In this document: positions 38,053-47,795 of the stretch, in pieces
How the letters are laid out: each line of letters begins with the position of its first letter
How positions within the stretch are numbered: position 1 is the stretch's first letter
DNA from: Sodalis sp. dw_96
GTDB taxonomy: Bacteria > Pseudomonadota > Gammaproteobacteria > Enterobacterales > Enterobacteriaceae
Direction: 5' to 3'
Length of the DNA stretch: 64,000 nucleotides
NCBI RefSeq assembly: GCF_018449575.1
Contig: NZ_JAAVUT010000010.1
Span: forward strand, 62,001-126,000
Position numbers and translations under genes: made by a program
Notes under the pieces: model-generated
The model's input: only the letters and a program-made list of their open reading frames with translations
Database searches by the model: none
What the model was told of the DNA's origin: nothing

Positions 38053-38492
38053 AGCCCAGTTATGATTTCGGCTCCCAGGTCAGAGTTATCCGTTCATTGC
38101 GCAATGACGGGACTTTCCCGGGCATTGCCCGCGGGACGCTGCTGGTGCGTAAAGGCAGCATCGGTTATGTCCGGGAGTGGGGCAGTTTCCTGCAGGATAC
38201 TCTGATTTACCAGGTCCATTTTGTGGAAGAAGACCGCATCGTCGGTTGCCGGGAACAGGAGTTGATTTCCGGCAGCGCCCCGTGGATTGCCGGCGAATTC
38301 CAGTACGGCGATTGGGTCAGCGCCGCGTTGCCGCTGGCCATTGGCGGCCAGCCGGTGGTGGTGGCCGGACAGGTCGGGCAGATAATGGATGAAATCCGCG
38401 ACAGGCAGCCCATGTCCTATGTGGTGCTGTTCGACGGCCGGTTGTTCCAGGTGCCGGAAGTAGCGCTGGCGGCACAGGTATGCGAAAGCTAG
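38049..38492 (+). CDS. nifZ: NifZ, P-cluster maturation protein
   Basis: 147 residues with a GTG start inside the nifW stop. The family's beta-rich repeats are visible: YDFGSQVRVIRSLRNDGTFPG, GSIGYVREWGSFL, YQVHFVEEDRIVGCREQELI. NifZ acts as a chaperone in the formation of the second P-cluster of NifDK. Confidence 0.93.
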   Translation: MKPSYDFGSQVRVIRSLRNDGTFPGIARGTLLVRKGSIGYVREWGSFLQDTLIYQVHFVEEDRIVGCREQELISGSAPWIAGEFQYGDWVSAALPLAIGGQPVVVAGQVGQIMDEIRDRQPMSYVVLFDGRLFQVPEVALAAQVCES

Positions 38493-38508
38493 AGGGAGGG
38501 TGAACGCA

Positions 38509-39333
38509 ATGCAGCAGTGGCAGGTTTATACCCGGTTGACATTATCGCAGTCGTTATACCGCAATCCACCGTGGTTATTGAACGCGGAGGAATCAGATGA
38601 ATTCGAGCGGCAATATCACCGCCAGGTCATCCTGGAAAGCCGGATAGAAGAGCAGGCCGCCCAGTGGGGCCTGCTCGCGCCGGAAAGCGATATTCTGGCC
38701 GCGCTGGACGCGTTGGATTTACGGATGGCCGACCAGGGCGATTGGCCGGCGCACTTGGCGCGCAGCGGTCTGGATCGCAACGGTCTCTATCGTGCCATGG
38801 CGCATCAGGTCTTGCTGGAAAAAGTCCTGGCCCGGGTGGCCGAACAGGCCCCGGAGCCGGACGAACAGCGAGTGGTGGACTGGTACAAAGCGCACCAGGC
38901 GCAATTTCTCCGGCCCGAACAGCGCCAGTGCAGCCATATTTTATTGGCGGTGGACGAGGATCAGCCGGATTGCCAGCCCGACCAGGTGCGCCAACGCATA
39001 AACGAGATACATGCACATCTTGAAGACGACAACGGACAGTTCGCCCAGTTGGCCCAGCGCCACTCGCAATGTCCCACCGCGCTGGACGGCGGCAACCTGG
39101 GCTGGATCAGCCGCGGGTTGCTGTTCGACATGCTGGATAAGGTGTTATTCGAGATGTCGGCGCCAGGCATCAGCGAGGTAGTGGAGAGCCCCATCGGGCT
39201 GCATATTCTCTATTGCCGCGATATCCGTGCCGCCTCCACCCAGCCCCCAGACGAGGCGATCGCGTCCATACGCAGGCAGTTCCGGGAAAAATTACAGAAG
39301 CAGCACCAGCGGCTTTGGTTAAAGGGGCTTTGA
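38509..39333 (+). CDS. nifM: NifM, parvulin-type chaperone for NifH
   Basis: 274 residues. The ATG at 38509 has a GGGAGG ribosome-binding site at the right distance, unlike the in-frame GTG at 38500. The C-terminal parvulin (PpiC) domain is seen as RQCSHILLAVDED, CPTALDGGNLGWISRG and SPIGLHILYCRDI. NifM is required for NifH folding and maturation in Klebsiella and Azotobacter. In Klebsiella the next genes are nifF and nifLA; here nifM is the last nif gene, and unrelated debris follows within a few bases. Confidence 0.95.
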   Translation: MQQWQVYTRLTLSQSLYRNPPWLLNAEESDEFERQYHRQVILESRIEEQAAQWGLLAPESDILAALDALDLRMADQGDWPAHLARSGLDRNGLYRAMAHQVLLEKVLARVAEQAPEPDEQRVVDWYKAHQAQFLRPEQRQCSHILLAVDEDQPDCQPDQVRQRINEIHAHLEDDNGQFAQLAQRHSQCPTALDGGNLGWISRGLLFDMLDKVLFEMSAPGISEVVESPIGLHILYCRDIRAASTQPPDEAIASIRRQFREKLQKQHQRLWLKGL

Positions 39334-39335
39334 AC

Positions 39336-39478
39336 ATTTTAGGATCTTTTTTCTCACGGTTCCTGGCATGATTAAGCATGCCTTCGGAAATGTCATAGCC
39401 TACGACCTCGCCAGCGCCGTTTTCCTTCAGCCAGCGCGAGAAAAAACCGGGGCCACCGCCTAAATTCACTATTTTCAA
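39336..39478 (-). pseudogene. truncated SAM-dependent methyltransferase fragment
   Basis: The reverse strand starts MKIVNLGGGPGFFSRWLKEN and continues GEVVGYDISEGMLNHARNREKKDP, the SAM-binding start of a class I methyltransferase (GxGxG and acidic end of strand 2). Homology stops at the nifM 3' end, where the frame becomes antisense to nifM. Only about 45 codons survive, so a deletion or insertion has joined nifM to this relic. It marks the right border of the nif block. Confidence 0.75.
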
Positions 39479-39552
39479 TCCATCAATAGTGCCGAGATAA
39501 GTGCCGAGATAATTTTTAATCGCGTGTATTCACCCTCTCTGGCAATAGGGCG

Positions 39553-39891
39553 TTAATGCAAAACATTGATTGGCGCATCGGTTAATAATCGATAATCCAT
39601 GATGTCCCACCAATTCTCCTGCTCAATATACCGTTTTCCCCATTCCGGACTTTCACATAGTTCCACCACCGATTTGCAATACTCCCCCAAGGCCTCGCTA
39701 TCGGCGAACGAAACGTAATGTTCCAGGCAATAATCATCCTCGCCCACGGTCCGAATATACCAGCGTTTGTTTTGTGCCATGGACAGCCGTCCGTAGAACC
39801 ATTTATCACGATCTGATACCCATTGCCAAAATGCCGTCAGATCCCGGCGGGCTTGCAGAGTGGGCTTATAAAGATACATTAGATGCAACAT
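39553..39891 (-). CDS. hypothetical small protein
   Basis: 112 residues: MLHLMYLYKPTLQARRDLTAF at the start, then RWYIRTVGEDDYCLEHYVSFADSEAL and GKRYIEQENWWDIMDYR. The alternation of strands and helices suggests a small alpha-beta barrel-like (ferredoxin-like) fold, but I do not recognise the family. It reads leftwards between the methyltransferase relic and the PKS cluster, with GAGGAGAAA upstream of its ATG, a good ribosome-binding site. Confidence 0.6.
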   Translation of the reverse strand: MLHLMYLYKPTLQARRDLTAFWQWVSDRDKWFYGRLSMAQNKRWYIRTVGEDDYCLEHYVSFADSEALGEYCKSVVELCESPEWGKRYIEQENWWDIMDYRLLTDAPINVLH

Positions 39892-40519
39892 AAATTTTTC
39901 TCCTCAGCGTCATAATGTCATTTAGCTATTTTTCTTTCTAACGACATCCCGGTTCATTACACCTTGGGTAATGGCTGGAGCTTTTTACGTGCTGGATCCT
40001 GCAAATGTCGTTTTTATCAGCAGCATGAGATGGCTCTTTTTGACGTTAAAATTGATAATGAATAATTTATAAAAGCAGCTTTCTCTAAATAAGAAGTTTT
40101 TGTCACTCATTCTTCCGGGTACATAGGTAAGCTATTTTTCTTATACGGAAATTATGTAAGTATTTTATCATTCAAAATTTGATGAAGATCACGTTGTAAG
40201 ATCCTTTGGACCGAATGTCAAAAATGAGTATGCGACTGGACTTATTGCAGGCATACAGCAGTGCGTCAATTGCTATTTTTATTATTCAGGTTAAAAAATG
40301 TACATAAAATGGTTTTTTTGTATATCAAGAATTAACTTAGGTGATTCTATTCTTTATCGAGTAAGTTGGGATTCGTATTTACCTTAGGCGGCATAAGGGT
40401 TATCCATTAATTTATTGGCAATGCAATGAATCTACTGTGATGCTGAGATATTTAAGATCTTACCTCTCTGGTATGACGGCATAATTCTTGTTAGCCTGTA
40501 GTCAGGACGGAGGAACCGC
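39892..40519. other. AT-rich leader upstream of the PKS/NRPS cluster
   Basis: About 630 bp, strikingly AT-rich against the GC-rich genes that follow. It must carry the promoter for the rightward cluster, but no operator, riboswitch or RNA gene was recognised. AT-rich leaders like this are often silenced by H-NS in enterobacteria, which is an inference. Confidence 0.4.
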
Positions 40520-41827
40520 ATGATGCGACTACAGCTTGGTCAACTTTACGATATTAAATATTCTATAAGGCCGATGAATCTTTTTTTCGGTGAGGTTTTG
40601 GTGCCGTTGGAGCGGCTATCACCGGTCTATGCAGAGGTTGCGGTACGGCATCTGGCGGCTAAATACGAAATGCTGCGGGCACGTTTTACCTTTAACGGTT
40701 TTGATAGCCGAACAACTATTCTCGCCGCGGACGATCCCTGTTTCAGTCAGGCGTTTGAATGCCGTCCGTCATCACCCCTGGCGGATACGCGACAGGTAGA
40801 ACTATTGGCGTATGTGAATGAAACAAGAAAAATAATGTCCGCCGGGGTTCCGCCTTTATTCCGCTATTGTCTTTTTACCAGCCCAAACCATCAGCATCAA
40901 CGATTGTTATTTATCATTAATCACCTGATGTGCGACGGTATTTCCAGCAGGATCCTTTGGCGGGAATTTTCATGGGCCTACCGGCGAGCGGCCAAAGGAG
41001 AATGTATCCCACGGCGGGCCAGCGGGCATTACCGCCGCCTTGGAGAGGAGTTGGTCAATCGCCACCATTTGCTCAGGGGACAGGGTTGCGCTTTTTTAAA
41101 GCCCCCGGAAGGTGAACGCCTTGATATTATGGCGGGCACAGCCTTGGCGGAGCGTTCAGTCTGTTTAATGAAGAACCGGAAAACCGAAACCCGGCGCTTT
41201 GACGGCGAAAGCCTTGATCGGTTGAAATGTGCCGCTCGCAGTCACGGCCTTGGTCTATCGGAGTTTTTTTTGTTGCTTTTCCTGCGCGCGTTATCCGCTG
41301 TCTATGGAGAAGGTTCCGTTGCCATAACGCTCTGGTTCGCGCCACAATTTATCGGTGATTGGCAAACGACGGTGCATGACCTGGTGGGTTCGGCGGCATT
41401 CCCCGTCCCCGCATGGTTTTCAGTCCGTTGTTATAAAGAAATTACCGACGCCATCGTTGCCTTGAAACAAGGATTATATGCCGCCATGGAGTCCGCCGCC
41501 GATTATGCAGCCTGGTTCTACGCACCGGTAGCCCGGGTGCAAAGGCCGTCGATGCCGGCCGTCAGTTTTAATTTCGTCGGCGACCGCCGGTGTTCACCGG
41601 ATATTCTTGCTTACCGGCTGGCCCCTGAAGAGGTGCGCATAGGCCGGACCGATGATGAGCTCGCCGAATCACCTCTGAGTTGTGAAGTCGAAACCTATGG
41701 CGATATGCTTGAACTCATTTTGGCTGCATATCCCGATGGTGGTCTGGGCCGTCTCCCTTCCTTGCTTATGGTGAATATGGAAAAAGAGTTATATTCGCTG
41801 CTGGCTGACAAGAGATTAATGAATTGA
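40520..41827 (+). CDS. stand-alone condensation-domain-like acyltransferase
   Basis: 435 residues with GGAGG before the start (two consecutive ATG codons). The HxxxDG motif is NHLMCDGISS at about residue 135, matching the condensation and PapA-type HxxxD acyltransferase family; the usual first His of HH is Asn. A later FNFVGDR segment fits the family's second subdomain. Such lone proteins can join a polyketide chain to an amine or alcohol, or release it. It precedes the PKS genes in the same direction after a 370-bp AT-rich gap (41828-42197), which holds no gene that I can see. Confidence 0.75.
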   Translation: MMRLQLGQLYDIKYSIRPMNLFFGEVLVPLERLSPVYAEVAVRHLAAKYEMLRARFTFNGFDSRTTILAADDPCFSQAFECRPSSPLADTRQVELLAYVNETRKIMSAGVPPLFRYCLFTSPNHQHQRLLFIINHLMCDGISSRILWREFSWAYRRAAKGECIPRRASGHYRRLGEELVNRHHLLRGQGCAFLKPPEGERLDIMAGTALAERSVCLMKNRKTETRRFDGESLDRLKCAARSHGLGLSEFFLLLFLRALSAVYGEGSVAITLWFAPQFIGDWQTTVHDLVGSAAFPVPAWFSVRCYKEITDAIVALKQGLYAAMESAADYAAWFYAPVARVQRPSMPAVSFNFVGDRRCSPDILAYRLAPEEVRIGRTDDELAESPLSCEVETYGDMLELILAAYPDGGLGRLPSLLMVNMEKELYSLLADKRLMN

Positions 41828-42197
41828 GTTATCATCGAATTTGTGGATAGGGCCTCAGATTTCCCAGACTGTTTGTTTCGGGTCTATTATCTTTCATAAC
41901 GATGAGGTAATTACAGTTTACTCTATTTCATGATGTTTTCGGTATTATATTGCGTTTTGAGAAAAATTCACTAAGGTGTTAACTCATTCGCCTAAATTGG
42001 ACTTTTAATGATTTCATCACTAGCAGTAGCGCCATTTTTATCAAAAAAAACCAAGTTGCTATCTTTGGCGAATAATGGTATTTCTTGTTTATCAATAAAT
42101 ATCAGTGCGGAAAATTATAGAATTTTATAGAATATCTAAACTGTATTAAATATGTAATTTTAAGCTGAAGGGATTATTACGCAAAGGGATTATTTGC

Positions 42198-45100
42198 ATG
42201 AAAATACAGCCAGACTATAACGGAACAGTCAATATTATTCTTCAAGAACTGGACCTGGGCGGCACTGGGTTTATTTCCCCCCATGACCCCATGGGGTCAC
42301 GAATTCAGGATTCCGTCGCCGCCGCCGCTTTTATGGGTCGTCTGTCACAGCGACTCCATCGGGTTGTGCCGCTGACGGTGTTCTGGGCCTATCCCTCCGC
42401 CGCTGAATTGGCCGGCTATCTTACCGATCTCACCCCTGCGCCGGCGCGCTCCCCGGTGAATGAAATCAAGGCCGAACGAGCCGCCACCCTTGAACCCATT
42501 GCCATTGTCGGGTTGGCCTGCCGCTTGCCGGGCGCCGGGGACGCGGCGGGTTTTCGTCGCTTGCTCAGGGCGGGTCGTTGCGCCGTGGGACCGGTGCCTG
42601 ATGGCCGTCTCATCGGCGGAGCGTTTCATCAGCGGTGGGGCAATCCATTATGCAGAGGCGGCTTTTTGCCTGATGTGGCGGGCTTTGATCGGCGGATTTT
42701 CGGCATCTCTCGTCATGAATCCCGGCAGATGGATCCGCAGCAGAAATTGGTGCTGGAAGCCGGCTGGTCCGCTATTGAGGACGCGGGGCTTGATCCACAT
42801 AGCTTAAAACAGGCGCGGGGGGGCGTATTTATCGGGGCGATGTGGAATGATTTTGCCCATTATGCCGTCTCGGGGGAGATATCCGCGCACTCCGCCACCG
42901 GAATGGATCTCAGTATTATCTCGGCGCGCCTGTCGTTTTTGCTTGGGTTATCAGGTCCGGCCCTGACTATCAATACGGCATGTTCTTCATCCCTGGTGGC
43001 CATCCATTTGGCCTGCCAAAGTCTGCGAGCGGGAGAGTGCGAATTCGCCCTGGCGGGCGGGGTGAATGTGATTCTGTCCGAGCACAGCAACGCGGCCATG
43101 CATTCACTCGGCGTTATCTCGCCGTCGGGTGCCTGTCATGCCTTTGCGGCGCAGGCCGACGGCTACGCGCGAGCCGAAGGCTGCGGTATCCTCCTGTTGA
43201 AACCCCTTTGCGCGGCCCTTAGGGATGACGACCCTATTTATGGAACGGTATGCGCCAGCGGGGTGAATAACAATGGTGACAACGCCTCCCTGACCGCCCC
43301 TTCGGCGCGGGCGCAGGAGATACTGATGCGTGAGGTGTGCCGTCAGGGGGGAATCTCGCCGGGGGACGTGGACTATCTGGAGGCCCATGGCACGGGAACA
43401 CTGTTGGGTGATCCCATTGAGGCCGCCGCGGCCGCCAAGGTGTATTGCCAGGGGCAAAACAGGACCGGACCCTTGATTGTCGGATCGGTGAAGGCCAATA
43501 TCGGCCATTGCGAGGCCGCGTCCGGAGTGGCCGGGCTGATAAAGATCCTGCTCGCCATGCATGACGGCGAGATACCGTCCCAGGCTAATTTTCATCACCC
43601 CAACCCCCATATCGATTTGGCGGAGTTGGGCATAACCATTCCCCGGCAGCGGGTACCCTGGCCCGCGGGCAGCCGAGGGCGCCTGGCGGCGCTGAGTTCC
43701 TTTGGGTTCGGCGGCACCAATGCCCACGCCATCATTGCCGATACCTGGCAGAGTCGACATCACACGCCTCCCTCCACGCATCATACCCTGTCCGCAGGAA
43801 AGGCCGGCGATGCCGCGCCCGGCGGTTGCAAAATGACTGCGAATACAGGCGCGGCGGTTAATAATTCAATGGCGTCGGCCTTTTCCGGTGCGGCGGTCAA
43901 TGATTCAATGGCGTCGACAGTTGCCTGTGCGGCGGCCATTCACCCCGGGATGCCTTCGGTTGCCGGTGTCCCCGGCGCGACACTGGTATTCTCCGGGCAA
44001 GGATCGCATTGGACCAGTATGGGTTTAGCGCTGGCGGGTATCGATCCCGTCTTTCGCTCCCGGATAAAAGCCTGTGATGGGGCGGTGGGTAAACTTGCCG
44101 GTTGGTCCCTGGCCCAACGGCTGTACTCCCCCAAGGAAGATTTTACCGACATTCGTATCGCCTGGCCCTGTCATCTTGCCATTCAATTGGGCATCGCCGA
44201 TATCTGGCAGAGCCGGGGACTGGCGGTGACGGCGGTGCTGGGGCATAGCATCGGCGAATTGGCCGCGGCTCATTGGGCGGGCATGCTGTCTCTCGAGGAG
44301 GCATTTGCTATCTCACTGGCCCAGGCCGAATGGGCCGCCGGCCAGCATGGAATGATGGCGTTGATCGGCCTGGACTGGTCGCGAACCGGGGCGTTGTTGA
44401 AACAAACCGGCCTTCCGATCGATCGCGCGATTCAGCACCAGGAACATGCCACCGTCGTATCCGGTTCTGTGGAAACAATGGCCGCTCTCAGGTCGGCCTG
44501 TAAAGCTCAACGCATTGACTTTGCGCCGGTAAACTCGTCGGCTGCGGTTCATCGGCCGGTGACGGATTGGCAGGGGGAAAAGCTGGAGGCGGCGCTGCCC
44601 AAAATAACCGCCGCGCCGCCGGCAATAACGTTTTATTCGGCCATGGCCGGGGGCGATGCGGCGACAGGCGGACTGCCATGGACGCATTGGCGAGACCTGT
44701 TGATAAAGCCGCTTTATTGGTGTGATCACGTCAACATCGTGATGGCCGGGAAACGGACAGTGTTCGTCGAGATTTCGCCGCATCCCGTGGTGCTGTCGAC
44801 ACTGTTACGGGATAACGGCGAGAGGCATGTGGCTGTAGCCAGCGCCCGCAAAGACCAATTTGCCCCCAAGATCATGGATGAAGCGATAGCGTTGTTATCC
44901 CGTCACGGTTTTGACCTTTCTCAACGCACGGCGAATAGCGTTCAGGCCGGTACCGGTCCGTTGCAACGACAATCTCCGCCGAAACAGGCCTTTTGGCTGC
45001 TACCGGTGTCGGCGCGCTGCCCGGATGTTCTTGGGGCGCGATGCGCCCAATTGGCGGCGTTGCTTGAGGATCCGGCCGTTTCGTTATCAGACCTCTGCTT

Positions 45101-47795
45101 CACCCTGGCGGCCCGAACAGCGCATTATGCCCACCGGGCAGCGTTTGTCGTTGCCGAAAAGGAGGAGGCAATACAGGCGTTGAGGGGGTTCAACGGTGAA
45201 ACGGCAAGGGCTGATATCGCCAGCTCGCAAACGGCGACAAGCAAACGGGTCGGCCTGCTGTGTTCCGCCCGGCACTGGATATCGTCTGAGGATCTGGCGG
45301 TATTGATTGAACAGCCGGTTTTTCGTTTGACGTATAAACGCGGCCAGCGGGCGCTGCAAAACCTTTCTATATCAGACTCGAGCGGTGTCGGCGCCGCCTT
45401 CCTGCAGCAAATTTCCCTGGCCGCATTGCTATTCTGGTATGGGGCCGGGCGGGCCGAATTTATCGGCACCGACGAGGGCGGGGTGATTGCCGCCCATCTG
45501 CATGGGGACCTGACGCTGTCTGACGCCATTGCCCAATTGCGCCGGAATCCGGACCGGCCGGCGACACATGTCTGCCCGGGTGAACAAGCGGAAGCAATCC
45601 TGGCGGCGGCGCGGGAAAATCATCTCAAGGCCATCATGCCCTTAACGCTGGACATCCATAACGCGGCAATACCGGATGGCGATACCGCTCTTGCCGTTAG
45701 CCGCTGTGAACAATGGTTTAAGCCTGGGGCCGGTCCTGTGCATAAACGTTTATTAGGGCTGTTGGGCAGCTTATACACCCTGGGTTCGATAGCGGATCTG
45801 CGCCGGCTAGGGGGACAGGGCGACAAAATCATCCTGCCGGAACCGCCTTGGCGGCATGATAACCCCATCCGTCCGCGCAGCGCCGACGCCAATGGCGAAG
45901 GCACCGCACCGGGAAAGCCGCCAATAAACCTGTATGAGCTGCAATGGATTGCGGCGCCCCGCGCTCCCGCTGAACCTGACCGGAATCGTGCCGGGGAAAA
46001 TAACGGTGAAGATAACAGTGACGACGCCTCGGGTTATGCCGGCGCGGGGCGGATGATATTTGCCGATCCCGCCCTTGCGAAGCAACTCACGGCCCGGGGC
46101 GTTGGCGCGCAGGCGATATGGGTAGCGTGCGGCGACCGCTATCACGACCACGGCAATGGGCATAACGTGACGGTGAACCCCGCCGACCCGGACCACCTTT
46201 CCCGATTGCTGGAGAGATATCCGGTCATTAAGATCCTCTATCTCCGGAGCTTGTCCATGCCAACCGACGAGGATTTACCGGCGCGTCCCGTCCGGGGTTT
46301 GCGCAAGGCCGCCGACGGCGGCTTCCCTGCGCGTTTCGTGCTTGAACCGCTCCTTCATCTTATCCGGGCCCTGGCGACGAAAAACCTTGGCGATACCGAA
46401 CTTTGTCTCGTCACCGCCGGCTGCCAGCCGGTGGGCGGCATACCCGTTAATCGGCCGGAACCGGCCTTATTATGGGGGTTGGCCCGTACGTTGCGGCTTG
46501 AGCACCCTGAGATAAATTGCCGCATTATCGATATCGATCCGAGCCACGGCGACATCCCGCTCTCTGAGAATGCCCTAACCGGTCTTTTGCGAGGCATTAG
46601 CGGCTATTGCCCGGTTGAAAGCGCCTGGCGCGGCGAACAGTGCCATGTGCCGGCGCTTGCCGTTTGCCCGGGACCGCCCCCCGAGAGGCTGAAATCAACC
46701 TATATAAGCGATTCGACGGGTTTTTATCTGATAAGTGGCGGCCTGGGCGCATTCGGCTTGCATCTGGCGCACTGGCTTATCGATCGCGGCATTAAAAACA
46801 TTGTGCTGATGGGCCGCAAGGGCGCTGACGCGACGACGGGACACGCCGTCGCCGGGCTTGAGCAGCGCGGCGCAAGGATAGGGACCTATGCCGCCGATGT
46901 GGCGAATCTGACGGCATTGCAAAATGTCGTCTCCCATGCGGAAGCCGCTTTCGGTCCGTTAAACGGCATTATCCACGGGGCCGGACTCTTTCGCGGTGGT
47001 TTTCTTCAGCATGATAGCGCCGCCATCCATTACGAGGTCATGCGCCCGAAAATCGAGGGCGCCATGAATCTTCACCACATTACCCGACAGCGGCCGGTGA
47101 GAGAGTTCATCCTGATCTCGTCCGCATCGTCGGTATTGGGGTTATCCCGCTACGCGGGTTACGCCGCCGCCAATGCCTGTTTGGATGCCCTGGCCTGGAT
47201 GCGTCGGGGGTCGGGGCTACCCGCCCTTAGCATTGGTTTCGGGCCTTTCTCCGACGCGGGTCTGGCGTTATCAGAAGCCGCGCTGATGAATTCCTCCCGC
47301 TTACCGGCGTTAACCATGACCGAAGGCATCGGGTGGTTATCTCGCGCCCTGGCGGCGGGAATGACCCATGGGATTGCCATGGCTTACGATGCCCCGGCTC
47401 CGGCCCATGGGATCGCCAAGGTTTACGGAGCGCCGGAACGATTCACTCAGGACATGGCCGGTGCGGTCCTTCCGGCGAAAACCGCCCCGTCGCACACCGC
47501 ATTATCTTCCGCCCCCCCCGGCCAACGAGCCGCCCGGGTCATGAGCTATCTTCGCCGACAGGCGGCCGACCTGGCCGGTTGTGACGGCGAGCGCCTGTCC
47601 GACCGTCTGCCCTTGCGTGACGCGGGTATCGATTCATTGACGGGGGTCGAGCTGCGCAATCGGCTACAACGGGAATTCTGTATCCCGCTGCCGGTTACGC
47701 TGCTATGGGATTATCCGACCCTGGCTGAATTAACGGTGTTTATTCTTAATCGCGTCCAGATGAATAGTCCTCACAGGGAGAATCGTTATGAATAA
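42198..47795 (+). CDS. polyketide synthase 1: ACP-KS-AT-pseudoAT-KR-ACP
   Basis: 1865 residues. An N-terminal ACP-like domain has its candidate Ser at 39 (IQDSV). The KS has Cys262 (NTACSSS), EAHGTGT and NIGHCE, so it looks active. The first AT has Ser684 in GHSIGE, but the Arg that normally binds the malonyl carboxylate is Gln (SLAQAE) and the YAFH-type motif reads AAVH. After it comes a KS-AT linker-like segment and a second, shortened AT-like region in which GHSVGE has become GTDEGG (1090-1095), so it cannot form the acyl-Ser. The KR has the Rossmann GGLGAFG, SSASS and Tyr1655 in YAAAN. The C-terminal ACP has Ser1813 (GIDSL). It overlaps the next gene by 8 bp. The product is unknown. Confidence 0.88.
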   Translation: MKIQPDYNGTVNIILQELDLGGTGFISPHDPMGSRIQDSVAAAAFMGRLSQRLHRVVPLTVFWAYPSAAELAGYLTDLTPAPARSPVNEIKAERAATLEPIAIVGLACRLPGAGDAAGFRRLLRAGRCAVGPVPDGRLIGGAFHQRWGNPLCRGGFLPDVAGFDRRIFGISRHESRQMDPQQKLVLEAGWSAIEDAGLDPHSLKQARGGVFIGAMWNDFAHYAVSGEISAHSATGMDLSIISARLSFLLGLSGPALTINTACSSSLVAIHLACQSLRAGECEFALAGGVNVILSEHSNAAMHSLGVISPSGACHAFAAQADGYARAEGCGILLLKPLCAALRDDDPIYGTVCASGVNNNGDNASLTAPSARAQEILMREVCRQGGISPGDVDYLEAHGTGTLLGDPIEAAAAAKVYCQGQNRTGPLIVGSVKANIGHCEAASGVAGLIKILLAMHDGEIPSQANFHHPNPHIDLAELGITIPRQRVPWPAGSRGRLAALSSFGFGGTNAHAIIADTWQSRHHTPPSTHHTLSAGKAGDAAPGGCKMTANTGAAVNNSMASAFSGAAVNDSMASTVACAAAIHPGMPSVAGVPGATLVFSGQGSHWTSMGLALAGIDPVFRSRIKACDGAVGKLAGWSLAQRLYSPKEDFTDIRIAWPCHLAIQLGIADIWQSRGLAVTAVLGHSIGELAAAHWAGMLSLEEAFAISLAQAEWAAGQHGMMALIGLDWSRTGALLKQTGLPIDRAIQHQEHATVVSGSVETMAALRSACKAQRIDFAPVNSSAAVHRPVTDWQGEKLEAALPKITAAPPAITFYSAMAGGDAATGGLPWTHWRDLLIKPLYWCDHVNIVMAGKRTVFVEISPHPVVLSTLLRDNGERHVAVASARKDQFAPKIMDEAIALLSRHGFDLSQRTANSVQAGTGPLQRQSPPKQAFWLLPVSARCPDVLGARCAQLAALLEDPAVSLSDLCFTLAARTAHYAHRAAFVVAEKEEAIQALRGFNGETARADIASSQTATSKRVGLLCSARHWISSEDLAVLIEQPVFRLTYKRGQRALQNLSISDSSGVGAAFLQQISLAALLFWYGAGRAEFIGTDEGGVIAAHLHGDLTLSDAIAQLRRNPDRPATHVCPGEQAEAILAAARENHLKAIMPLTLDIHNAAIPDGDTALAVSRCEQWFKPGAGPVHKRLLGLLGSLYTLGSIADLRRLGGQGDKIILPEPPWRHDNPIRPRSADANGEGTAPGKPPINLYELQWIAAPRAPAEPDRNRAGENNGEDNSDDASGYAGAGRMIFADPALAKQLTARGVGAQAIWVACGDRYHDHGNGHNVTVNPADPDHLSRLLERYPVIKILYLRSLSMPTDEDLPARPVRGLRKAADGGFPARFVLEPLLHLIRALATKNLGDTELCLVTAGCQPVGGIPVNRPEPALLWGLARTLRLEHPEINCRIIDIDPSHGDIPLSENALTGLLRGISGYCPVESAWRGEQCHVPALAVCPGPPPERLKSTYISDSTGFYLISGGLGAFGLHLAHWLIDRGIKNIVLMGRKGADATTGHAVAGLEQRGARIGTYAADVANLTALQNVVSHAEAAFGPLNGIIHGAGLFRGGFLQHDSAAIHYEVMRPKIEGAMNLHHITRQRPVREFILISSASSVLGLSRYAGYAAANACLDALAWMRRGSGLPALSIGFGPFSDAGLALSEAALMNSSRLPALTMTEGIGWLSRALAAGMTHGIAMAYDAPAPAHGIAKVYGAPERFTQDMAGAVLPAKTAPSHTALSSAPPGQRAARVMSYLRRQAADLAGCDGERLSDRLPLRDAGIDSLTGVELRNRLQREFCIPLPVTLLWDYPTLAELTVFILNRVQMNSPHRENRYE
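43848..43964 (+). repeat. three 39-bp in-frame tandem repeats in the PKS1 KS-AT linker
   Basis: Units at 43848-43886, 43887-43925 and 43926-43964 encode GAAVNNSMASAFS, GAAVNDSMASTVA and a diverged CAAAIHPGMPSVA. A second duplication, about 39 bp per unit, lies near 47366-47443 before the last ACP (THGIAMAYDAPAP / AHGIAKVYGAPER). The unit lengths keep the frame. Confidence 0.85.
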
